Source: Macrophomina tecta (Eukaryota; Ascomycota; Dothideomycetes; Botryosphaeriales; Botryosphaeriaceae). From it: 64,000 nucleotides of DNA. Made by a program: the position numbers and the translations under genes. Within the stretch, counting starts at the first letter, position 1. The number at the start of each line of letters is the position of its first letter. Shown here in pieces: positions 46,720 to 57,200 of the stretch. The DNA is taken from the NCBI GenBank assembly GCA_024180945.1, contig JAKSGN010000013.1, positions 715,073-779,072 of the forward strand. The letters run 5' to 3'. The notes below the pieces were generated by a model, which worked only from the letters and a program-made list of their open reading frames with translations, was not told the DNA's origin and searched no databases.

Positions 46720-46757
<38 letters not shown>
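45441..46757 (+). mobile_element. 5'-truncated LINE copy
   Basis: Begins immediately after the tail of the right LINE and matches that element from about 44,053 to its end, including the 3' UTR. It ends in a pure (AAT)n run at about 46,719-46,757. Heavily RIP-mutated. One internal deletion relative to the full copy is visible near 46,340 (part of the CCHC region missing). Confidence 0.85.
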
Positions 46758-46759
<2 letters not shown>

Positions 46760-47091
46760 CTATAATAGAACGATAAATTACTAAAACTCTAAGAAGATCT
46801 AAAAACTAAAATATAGCTTCTAAAAAAGCTCCTAGAGTCTAATAGAAGAAAAGACTATCTAATCGCCCGAAATACCTACTTCTAGGCTATAAAATATACT
46901 AAACAAATATATTAGAACGAGTTTCTAGTTAATAAAACCTCTATAAATATCTTTAAGATAATATCTTATACTAAATACTAGATAACTAAATAAATACTAG
47001 CTATTAGATCTAAAGATGGCTCCCTACACGAAGAATTTAAAGAAAAGTACTATATATTAAAAGAAACTCTATTTTCTACGTCTTCTAAAGT
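46757..47091 (+). mobile_element. Internal LINE fragment
   Basis: Starts directly after the (AAT)n tail of the previous copy and matches about 42,350-42,688 of the near-intact LINE (start of the reverse transcriptase region). Truncated at both ends and RIP-mutated. Confidence 0.8.
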
Positions 47092-47641
47092 TGCCAGGAT
47101 CCGCTTTCTAAACGGATTAAGGCCTTATAGGACTTCGGAAACGAGATATATAAAAGTAGTTAATTATTATTAGAACGCCTTTCGACGGCGGCTATCTATC
47201 TACGCTATACTGCCTTCCTTCCCTAGGCGGCTCGAGGCCGCTACTATTCCCGGGGAAGAACCTTCTTCTTACCAACTACTGCATCCTAACATCTGGGCAG
47301 GTGGATTTTAATAGATCGTAATCTATTATAGTCCTTAGATACGGAAAGTTGATTAGAGAGGAAAAGAAAGCTAGAGAAATAAAAGAAAAGAAAAGAAAAA
47401 ATAAACTCTTCGTATTACTTTTTCTATCTATTATCTTCTTCCAAAGCGTTGTGACTCGAAAACTAAAAAGAAAAGGACTTCTTTTTTTTTTGTGTGTACC
47501 CTAGACCTTCGTATCGCCGTACTAGTCTATAGAAGGTGCTAATGAGAAAGAAAAGGTAAAGAGGGTACTTTGTAGTAGGGCGGGGATTTCCTTCTTCTAA
47601 ATCGGTAGTTTAATTATTATGCTTAGGACGGGTTTTCTCCC
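47092..47641. other. Unassigned sequence between LINE fragment and chromovirus A
   Basis: About 550 bp. It could contain the 3' UTR and 3' LTR of chromovirus A, whose 5' LTR is outside the window, so this cannot be checked here. A small island near 47,270-47,310 keeps CA and TG dinucleotides, unlike its surroundings. Confidence 0.35.
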
Positions 47642-50600
47642 TTAGAGGAAGAGGAAACGGTCGCTAGCGGTTAGCGATTCTACTTTAAGTTCGTTATCGG
47701 AGATTGAGATAATTTTATTCGGCTTAGCTTTCTTTAGTGTCTCCTAGGGTAAATAAAATTCTAGCGGTGCCGAGCGTTTCTTATTTCTAGGTGTCTTTGG
47801 CTCCGGCTAGCGTTTCTTTTTATCGGTGTGGAAGCGCTGCCTAATTACGGTACGTTAGTCGATATCGCGTTATATAGCGTGCTTATAACGCTCTAGGAAT
47901 ATAAACTAAGCTTCTAGAGCTTAGAGCTCTTAGATTAGCGGAATATTCTTTTAACCTATAAAGTATTATAACGCCTCTTATATCTTATCTTTCGGGAAGG
48001 TTTTTCTCGTAACCTTAGAAATTACTGCGCCGAAGTTAAGAGTGCCCATAGCGTAATCTTTAGTTATAATATTAAAGCTATTCTATAGGATGTCCTTCTA
48101 TAACTCGAGTCTACTACGGAGGGCTTCGATATTATACTTTAGATAATTCTAAGTAAGTATATTTATAACTTGGCTTATATATTTTATAAGAGATGCTAGT
48201 ATCTCTTCTTAGCGCTCGATCTATACTTTTATAGCCACGAATATGGTCTATTTAACCCTCTCTAGAATTTTAGTCGCTTAGGCGATTTGTTAGAAGGTAA
48301 CTCAGTATACGAATTCTAAATACCTAACAAAAGCTAGGATTTCTTCTATTCTTAGGAGCTCTTCTAACTCGTTATTAATCTTAGATCTAGTCTTTCTTCG
48401 CAGGGGCGGTATTAGGGTCTTTATTACTTCGTCATTATTATCTAGGTCTGAGGGGTTCTTCTTCTCGAGGCGGGTAGTCGTCTTTATAGTTATAGTCTTT
48501 ATAGTCCTTCGTAACTTCTCTATAAACGCCCTTTTAGTTATAATATAAATCCTATATTTCTTTGCGCTCTTAATAAGAGATCTACTAGGAGAGTTGCTAT
48601 TATCGTAGGTAATAAGATAGTTTATAGTTAAGAAAACTACGTTATAGATAGTAGCTTTCGCGGCCTAAAGAAAGTCCTTCTATACTTATTAATTTAATAT
48701 ATACGTCGGCTTTTCTATAATAGCGATATTCTTATCGCGATAGACCTTACTCCTCTTTAGTATCTTAATATTAATGACATCGCTTAGCTTCTCTATAGTA
48801 ACCTTATCGGGCAGAGGAATATTAATTACGGAGAGGCGTTCTATAATATTAGTAGAGTATTCCGGCGACGTCGTATTTCTAGTTAAACTAGGGCGGGCTA
48901 CTATTTTACGTACTTTCTACTAGTAGCTTTGCTAATTTAAATATATTAGGAACTTCTTATCGAGTCTAAAGGGGTAGTCTTCTTTCTTATATCTAGCGAG
49001 GATCTTCTAATAAGCGGTTTTATAAGTAATAGAAGGGTTAAACCGCTCTAGATCGATCTTATAAACTAGCTTAGGTAGGAATAGTATATCGAAGTTATTA
49101 TAGCTATATAGTCCTACGGTCTTATAACTAAAATTATACTAGGGGCGAGTCTTCTTAGCTATCTAGATAGTGCTCTTATTTATCGATCTAATTAATAACT
49201 AAAAGCCTACGGAGCCGATATAAACATAGCTATTATATATACTAAAGGTTATCTTAATATCGTCCGGGGATTACTAGATAAGGGCTAGCTTTCTAAGAGG
49301 CTCTATCGTAACTAAGAAACCGCTAATAGTAGTAAAATTTCTAGGCTAGAGCTCGTGTAGGTGTCGTAATAAAATAATTCTAGTTTAGAGTACTATACGG
49401 ATAACCTAGTAGGCTAAATTACTACTTAGAATAACGTTCTTAGGCGGGAGATTATTAGTCGTAACAATTATATTAGTATTATATAGTTTTATTAAATATA
49501 GTTTTCTATATTCTACTATCTTCTTTTATATTATTACCCGTCGCACTACTCCTTGCGAATAGTCGTTACCGAAATGCTATATATTCTTCTTAGCGGGGTA
49601 GAAGGAAGGGGAGATCTCCTTATCTATTACCTTTAGTGGCGCTATATCGGGATTAGGGAAGGTTGAGCGTGTAAATATTAGTAATTCCGTCGGTTATTCG
49701 GGTAGGATATTACTCTACGTACCGTAAGGGGGGTCTTAGAGAAGTTCTTAGGGGGATTTAGCTTTCTCTTTATTAAATTCATCTAATCCAGTATTTTATA
49801 AGGTAATTCTATCTAGTAGTACCGCTAAGACCAATTCTTTAAGATCGTAGGAGCATGGTAACTAGAAGAGATAGTTCCAGAATATTATTTTAGCGAGGGC
49901 AAGAGAATCGACGTAGATAGCTACTAGTTTTAAATCGTTATCCATAGGATTAATTAATTCGAGGAAGCGGGCGAACCTTCCGTTATTATAATAGAAGTCG
50001 AGAATCGCCTATAGATCGGTTTTAGAGGTAAGGATTTGCTAAATATAGTCTAGGAAGTATCTTAGGTCGTAGTACCCATCTTTCGAGTTAAGAAAGCCTA
50101 GGTAATAGTAGTTAATAAGGTGCACGATCGACCGTATAATCGTTTCGTAAAGATTAAGGGGGGCGATTAGGGTAGGAGATTACTTAAGAATATCGATAGT
50201 TGCCTCGACGATCGCCTTCTCTTAGATAATAGCGCTAATCCCGATAGAAAGGTTGGTAATTACTTAGGAGATTTAGTATTTCTAGATTCTATATATAGCG
50301 TCGCGCGTGGCTAAAAGTTCGAAAGGAAGGGCGGTCGTAAGCTACTTATTTATTATAGTCTCGTCTAGGGCGAGCTAGAAGTCGAAATACTCGGCGAGAA
50401 GCTATAGAATATTATTAAAATTACGAAAGCTTATAGAATTATCCGCCGTAAAATAATTCGGCCTTCGGGCGCGGATTATATTAATAATTAAGTAAGTAAT
50501 AGGGAAACGGAGTGTCTCTAATAAGGCTAGTAAGCTAGGGAAGCGGTTGCTTATATTAGTATACTAATATCTCCAGTAGAGAAAGAAAACGTAGAAGTTA

Positions 50601-52556
50601 GCGATTCTATTCTCTATAAAATCGCGAGGTGTAAAAGTTATAGAGCTAGTTTATAGGAAAAAAGAGAAAGGACTATAGTTAGTAATCCTTAGTAGACGTT
50701 TATAAGTAGCGATTACCGCTATAGAATCTATTAGGCTTATCCTTTATATATATTATTTATAGATCTATAAGAAAGGAATTTTATATTTATATCTATTTAG
50801 GTAAAAGAACACGTGTTAGCGCGAGAAGATCTTATTTTAATATTTATATTGGTCTAAGTATTAGGGTAGTAATTCTAGAAGGTGCGTAAGCGTTCTTACT
50901 AATACTTTCGCCGAGGGTTCGATTTCTATAGGAAAATATAATTCTAGCCTATACTATTATTACTATACTATTCGTAGTTATTTCTATTTAGTTCTGCGCC
51001 TGCCTCTAATCGGGCGATTAGGCGCGGTAACGAAATACTTTACTTTAAAGTCTTAGACGAGCTTCTTTACTTACTTTAACGCGTCTTTCCCTAGCTAGCT
51101 ATTATAGGCTAGTCCCTAGCCCTTCTATTATACGAGGTATTTTCGTTTTATCTTACCCCGGACCTATATTTTTCTTTTATCGAGAAGTCTTTCGATCTCG
51201 TATAGCGAATCGGGCTAATTCTAGTCTATAAGGGGTCCTAGTTTAGGGTACTTTTAATTTCTTTTATAGGGATTTATACTCTTAGGGGCTGGCTCGAGCT
51301 GCGTAATAAAGATAATGGAATAAATCTTCTATATATTAGATAATTCTAACTTATAGGCTAGATTTCCGATTATTCTCTTAACTTTAAAAGGGCCTTAGTA
51401 TTAGTAAGAGAATTTTTAGTCTACGTATTTTTTTATCTTATATTCTTAGTAGAGTTTTACGAATACTAAATCTTCTTTCTTTAGACGGAGGGGCTTATAT
51501 TTAGTATTATAGCGGGCTTTTTAGCTTATAGCTACGAAACTAATTACCTCCTTCGCTTCTTAGCGTATAGCGTTACGGAGCTACGCTTTATCTTCTAGTA
51601 CTTTTATAAGAGCTGAGAGAGGGTCTAGTTTAATATTTATACTATAGAGTATCTAGTTTAGAAAGAAGCTAGTAGTAGCGCTTACCGCGTTATTAAGAAC
51701 GGCTTAGAGATATGAGAGGATCTTAGTCTATTCGCGGTCCGGATTTACTATAACGTAGTACTATAATATAATCTCTATAGTTTAATTACTCCTTTCTAAT
51801 TAGCTATTTACTTAGGGATAATACGCCGTCGTAAGATAGCGTACGATTTTTATCGCTTTATAAGCTTTCTTCTAAAAGCAGGAAATAAAGTATAGATCTC
51901 GGTTTATAATATAGATTCTAGAAAGTTTCTACTTATAGAAGATGATCTTCTTTATATATTAGTCCGCCTATTTCTCGGCGCTCTAGTTCTTTTTACCTTT
52001 AACTAAGAGGATGGCCTTTATAGCTTTATAGATAATAGTAAGGAGCATATTAAAGGTATTCTTTATCAGCGGTATTTTTATAATAAAATCTATTGTTTAG
52101 ACTTCTCTTAGAATAGAAGAATCCTAGATTAGATAAAGTTTCCCGTACGGCGCGTAGCGCTTTATTATATATAGTTAGTATTTCTAGTACTATACTAAGT
52201 ACGCTTATAATTTCTTTATTATATTCTTAATAAAGATTATAGGTCTAATGCGGTTATACGTTCTCTAGTATCCGCTATAATGCTATTTATTATATACTAT
52301 TTCGAATATCTTCTTTTTAACTATAGAGGGGATATAAAGGCGGTGCCTTTCGTCCTCTAAATCTATATAGTAGATTATTTTATTTCTTAGAAAGAACTAT
52401 AACCTCTATATAGCCTTTAGATTCTTATTCTTTTTCGTAGCGTCTATATAAAGTATTCTCGTAAGCTAATATAGTCGTACTTAGCATTACGCAGCCTTTC
52501 TTCGTATTCTCGGGCCGTTAGTCTCGGCCGTGTTTTCTAATTCCGCCTAGGGGGCG
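47642..52556 (-). pseudogene. Chromovirus A: integrase, chromodomain and in-frame C-terminal extension
   Basis: 3' half of a Ty3/gypsy pol, interrupted on its 5' side by chromovirus B. Reading leftward: integrase zinc-binding region (about 52.4-52.2 kb), integrase core (about 52.1-51.5 kb; FIIKIPL, KAIKIVRYLTTAYYP, LERSN), the basic C-terminal barrel (about 51.5-51.3 kb; KKEDLVFVKLY) and a chromodomain (about 51.2-51.0 kb; LYEIERLLDKRKI then KRKYLV). The same frame continues without any indel to TAA at 47642-47644, roughly 1,100 codons beyond the chromodomain. That extension resembles no family I know: an N-terminal hydrophobic-aromatic region, a helical heptad-rich part (ELEELLRIEEIL), and a basic segment (KKKR, PRNKKRS). 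All stops are TAA or TAG explicable by C-to-T or G-to-A; four in a row lie at 50,954-50,965. Confidence 0.75.
52552..52556. repeat. Target-site duplication GGGCG, left copy
   Basis: Five bases directly before the left LTR of chromovirus B; identical to 60,815-60,819 directly after its right LTR. Confidence 0.85.
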
Positions 52557-53344
52557 TGTAACGGCGGCCTCTTCTACTAGGCTTTAGAGTTACCTAGTAG
52601 GGTTAGGTAGCGATAGGGTTTACCTTAAAGAATAAGAGAAGGGTAAAGGGTTAGAACGATAGGTAGTAATTACGCGATAAGTTAGTATGCGGTACGCATT
52701 AGGCTTATTATCTCTAATAAGTCTATATTAGAATCTTAAGTTAACTACGAAGGTTAAAGTACTATCTAAGAAGTATATCTATATACTATAAAAAAGCTAT
52801 AATAATCTATAGATTAAGACGACTATTAGATTAGTCGTAGTATTAGATTATTCTAAGGGTTGGATCTTTGCCAAGGCTTCTAATCTATAAGTAGATCGGG
52901 TAGACCGTACGTAACTTAGGCGCTAATGCCTATTTTCTAGAATCCGACTTCTATATCGGTTAAGAAAGTATTCTACCGCTAGACTATTGTTTCTTAGACC
53001 GTATAAGTTATTCGACTTTATCCCGTCCGTTTCTCTAGTCTAAAGTCGGCTTTTAGGATTTATAATCTCTTTTTTATAGGTATTCTTCCCCTGTGGGAGT
53101 TTAACCTAGTCGGTGTTTCCGTAGTCTTGCTATACCGCGTGGGCGTTACTTTTGTACGGGCTTCTATTACTGCCTTACCTAGGCCCGTACGCGCCGTTTT
53201 TTCTTAAGGCTAGTTTTCCCGTGTGGGCGTGCTAGTAGTGCGGCTCTATTATTCTTATAGGTTTCTAGCCCCTATGGTATCTTTTTCCGTGCGGGCTTTC
53301 CGCCCGTGGGGTTATAAAGCCCTCGTGTCTTAGGGTTCGTAATA
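52557..53344 (-). repeat. LTR of chromovirus B (3' LTR)
   Basis: 788 bp, beginning TGTAACGGCGG and ending GGTTCGTAATA, nearly identical to 60,028-60,814. The terminal ATA probably derives from ACA by RIP. The bases just inside (53,345-53,360) are, on the minus strand, a purine run AAGAGAGGGAATAG, the expected polypurine tract, which fixes this as the 3' LTR. The LTR holds several GC-rich near-palindromes of the CCCGTGCGGG type at about 53,090-53,315. Confidence 0.92.
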
Positions 53345-53448
53345 CTATTCCCTCTCTTAAGAATCTTTGGCCCGAAGATTTATTCGTTTATTTATATCTT
53401 AGGCTTCTCTTGTCATTTTATTTCTTTTTCTTATAAGTCTTTCCTATA

Positions 53449-54226
53449 ATGCCTCCTAAACGTAAGCGCGACGAGTAGTAGGTTAAGCGTAAGTTTCTTA
53501 GTACGAAGATTAATTCTTTATATACGCTTCTAGACCTTAATATACTAATTCCTTACGCTCGGTGTCTTTTGTTGGAGGAGAAGGGTAAGCCCGTAGTATA
53601 TCGTATTACTCCGGGGTATTTACGCTATAGGGAGTGTGCCTATTATAGTAATACCTACTACGATACTAGTGGTGCGGAGAAGGGTAATTATAAGTTTTCC
53701 TTGTCTTTTTCTAACTAGTTCTAACTCTTTTTTCCTAGTTATTCGTCTCGAGCGTGCTATTACGAAGGTTGCCGCTAATAAGGTAGAGGCTTTAGATGTT
53801 ATCTCTAAGCTAACGTCTAAGCTACGTGCTACCTCGTCTCGCTTAGAGCGTTCCCGTAAGTAGAAGGTTTTATTATAGCATCGTAGTGGCTTAATATTAA
53901 ATAAGAAGGTATAGTCTATTAAAGATTTTAAGAAATTAGATCGCCTAGAGACTGCCCGCGAGGCTAGGGGTCCAGTTAACCCTAAAAATACTAAGAAGAA
54001 ACGATCGCTAAAGCGTTTACGTAGCGATATCTTAGCTAATAACGTTGTAGGGGCGTTCTAGTCTATTGGGTCTCTTAGCGTTGGTTCGGGTTCTACGCTC
54101 CCCGAGGGTTTCGGTCTAGTTAATTAGGCACAGTTGTCTTCGTTTTTTAAGTTCGATTTCGGGTCCTTCGTATATAATAAGTCGGCGGTGTTAGTCGATC
54201 TAGGTTTCGGCGATAGAATTTATTAA
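53449..54226 (+). pseudogene. Antisense spliced gene inside chromovirus B
   Basis: Runs opposite to gag-pol, between pol and the 3' LTR. Exon 1 53449..53683 begins at an intact ATG (MPPKRKRDE, nuclear-signal-like), then YTLLDLNILIPYARCLLLEE and PGYLRYRECAYYSN. A 55 nt intron fits 53684..53738 (GTAATT donor, CTAAC branch, CCTAG acceptor) and joins in frame to exon 2, a helical Lys/Arg-rich segment (VIRLERAITKVAANKVEALD, SKLTSKLRATSSRLERSRK). Exons sum to 723 nt, 240 codons, ending TAA 54224-54226. Internal stops are all TAG, consistent with mutated CAG: two in exon 1, five in exon 2; the TAG at 54125-54127 could instead be the true end. The last exon overlaps the 3' end of pol tail to tail. 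Cys residues in exon 1 hint at a small zinc-binding motif. Function unknown. Confidence 0.6.
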
Positions 54227-57200
54227 TAAGTTCTTAATAGTCGTATAGTTTCGGTAGTTCTTAGGTATTGTCCTAGTCTCCTTTCTATTTAAGGAGGTAT
54301 CGGAACTAGCCATTAATATAGCCGCTATCTAGGACTTATTCTACGTTCTAGTCTTTATTTTTGTTAGCGTCTAGATTTTTCGGTATAATTTCTTTCGTTT
54401 AGCGTAATAGCGTAGCGTCTTGAGGTGCCGGTTCGAGTAGGGCGACGTAAAATACTAGGTATATCCGTATAGTGTCTAGTAATCTAAGACGGAAATTAAC
54501 CTTTCTAATTTATTCTTTAATTTTAAAGGAACTAACTTTTTAAAGTCTAATTTTTTACTTAGTCGGTCGTTCTTTTTTCGTTTAAAATTTTTACTAAAGA
54601 GGTAAACTTTATTTTTCCTCTTAAGCTTTAGTGCCTTCTAGTGCCGTTTATTGTAGTATTTACCTATTTATAGGGCTACGAATTCGAGGTCTAGGTATAG
54701 TTATACGTAGAGTGCCTTTAGCTAGTTTACTTTAAGGATTTCTTTTTAGGCTAATAACTCGCTTAGTATTAAATATCTATAGGCCATTGGTTCATACCCG
54801 TAGTTAGCGTAGAACGGGAATTTTTATGTAGCGGATGCCTTTAAGCTATTATACGCGAATTATGCGAGCGGTAGTAGCTCGACCTAGTTATCTTACGCAT
54901 AGTTAAGGTAGTAGCGTAGATATTATTCTAGCGTTTAGTTCGTTCGCTCTATTTATTTGTTTATTTAAGGGTGTGCTATGGTTAAGAGCTTATACTTAGC
55001 TCTAAGCTATTAAGTAAGGCTTTACTAGAATCGGGATATAAATAGTTAATTTCTATTTAATATAAGCTTCTTTAGTAACCCGTGGTTACCGAAAATTATT
55101 CTTAGGAACGTATAGGCGAGTTCTTCCGTATTTACCGATTTAAGGTATAGTAAGTAGTATACGTACTTTATTATTCTATTAACGATAACTAGGATTAAGT
55201 TATACTTAACCTTAGTAAGCGATTCTCTTGACTTAGGTAGGTCCGTAATAAAGTCTAGCGAGATAGATTACTAAGGGCACTTCGGTGCTAATAGTAGCTA
55301 AAGCGATCTATAGAATACGTATCTCGCGGCCTTACTTTTAATATAGAGGTCGTATTATAAGACTACCCTTTAAATGGTTCTTCTAAATCCTAGAAAGTAG
55401 TAGCTTCTTATAACTTACTCTATTATCTTGTCTATTTCTTAATAATCGTATACTAGGGTCTTATATATATCTTTTACGAGTTCTTTCCGTAGTTTAACCA
55501 GAACGTAGACTAATTCTAGAAATAGAATTATACTATCTACGTTTTTAGTTACTTAGGGGTCGTCTTTAAGTTCTTTAATTTCTTAAGTCGTTACGTTATC
55601 TACGTAGGCTTCTCGGATCTTACGCTCCTATTCGTTGCCTTCGAGGCGTATCGCTAGGGCGAGTAGTTTAACCGGGGTAAGCGAGTTGTCTAGTCCTTCT
55701 TAGAGTTATATCTATTTAATACTATAAATAGCGGTAATCTAGCGGCTACGGCTAGTAGGTATAAAAGACCCGTCTTTCTACGTATCGAGTATTATAGATT
55801 ATAGACCTAGCTTTTCTTTAATATAGTCGGCTCGTTTGCTTAGCGCGTCTACGCGAGCGTTTTTGGATTTCTTTTTATAGGTAATCTTTATATTATATAA
55901 CGCTAGTTCTTCGGCCTACCTAACTTGTCGTCGATTTAGTTTCTTAGTAGTAGTAAAGTGCGATAGATTCTTATAGTCGTAGTATACTATAATTTAGTAT
56001 TTAGCTCCTTCGAGGTAGTATCTCTATTCTTTAAAGACCGTAATAATGGCTAGGAGCTTCTTATTATAGATATCGTAGTTCTTCTTAGGGCCTATTATTT
56101 TCCTCGAATAGAAGGCGATAGAGTATAGTCTATTCTACTCGTCTAGCTAGCTAAGGACTGCTCCTATAGCGTAGTCGGAGGCGTCGGTTTTAACCGTAAT
56201 AGATAGATTAGAGTTATAGATACCTAAAACCAGGACTTCTATAAATATACGCTTTAGTAAGTTAAAGGCTATTTATTACTTATCTTTCTATATAAATCCG
56301 TGTTCCTTCTTTATTAGGTCTATAAGAGGTGTAGACACCTTTATATAGTTTAGAATAAACTTCCGGTAAAAGTTAGTAAATCTAAGGAAGGATTATACTT
56401 CTTTAATGGTTTTTAGTATAGGCTAGTCTCTTATAGCGTCTAGTTTTTTATCGTCCATGCTAATGTGTCTAGGGGTAATAATAAACCCGAGGTATTTCGT
56501 TTTTTACGTATACTATTCGCTCTTTTCTGGGGCTACTTAGAGGTTTCGTTTATTTAGCGTCTATAGGACTTTTTTAATATACTCGATATATTCTTCGAGC
56601 ATTTCCAAGTATATTAGGATATTATCTAGGTAAGCTAGAGCGAATACGTCTAAGTACGGACGTAGTATATCGTTAACTAAGCTCTAGAAGATAACCAGTG
56701 CGTTAGTAAGCCCGAAAGGTATTACCGTATACTCGTAGTATCTAAATCTTATTCGGAACGCCGTTTTCTACTCTTTTTCTTTTTTAATACGGACTAGGTA
56801 GTAGTCTTCTCTAAGGTCTAGCTTAGTAAAATACTTAGCGTTACGGAGTTTGTCTTACAGCTCGTCAATGCGAGGTAGAGAGTACTAGTTTTTAATAATA
56901 ATATCGTTTAGTTATCTATAGTTAATATAGAGTCGTAGTTTACTATTTTTCTTTAGAATAAATAGGATAGGATAACCAGCCGGTAATAATAACGGGCGTA
57001 TATATTCTCGTTCTAGGTTCTTTTCGATATACTTCTTTAAGGCCTCTACCTCTTTCTCTAAAAGTGAGTATATAGGCTTAAACGCGGGTTACGTTCCGGG
57101 TATTAGGGGTATCTCGTAGTTCTATAGTTTATATTCGGGTAATTATTCTTTATCTCTTTCCTAAAATAGTCGTTAGAGGTCCTAGAATTCTTATAGAACA

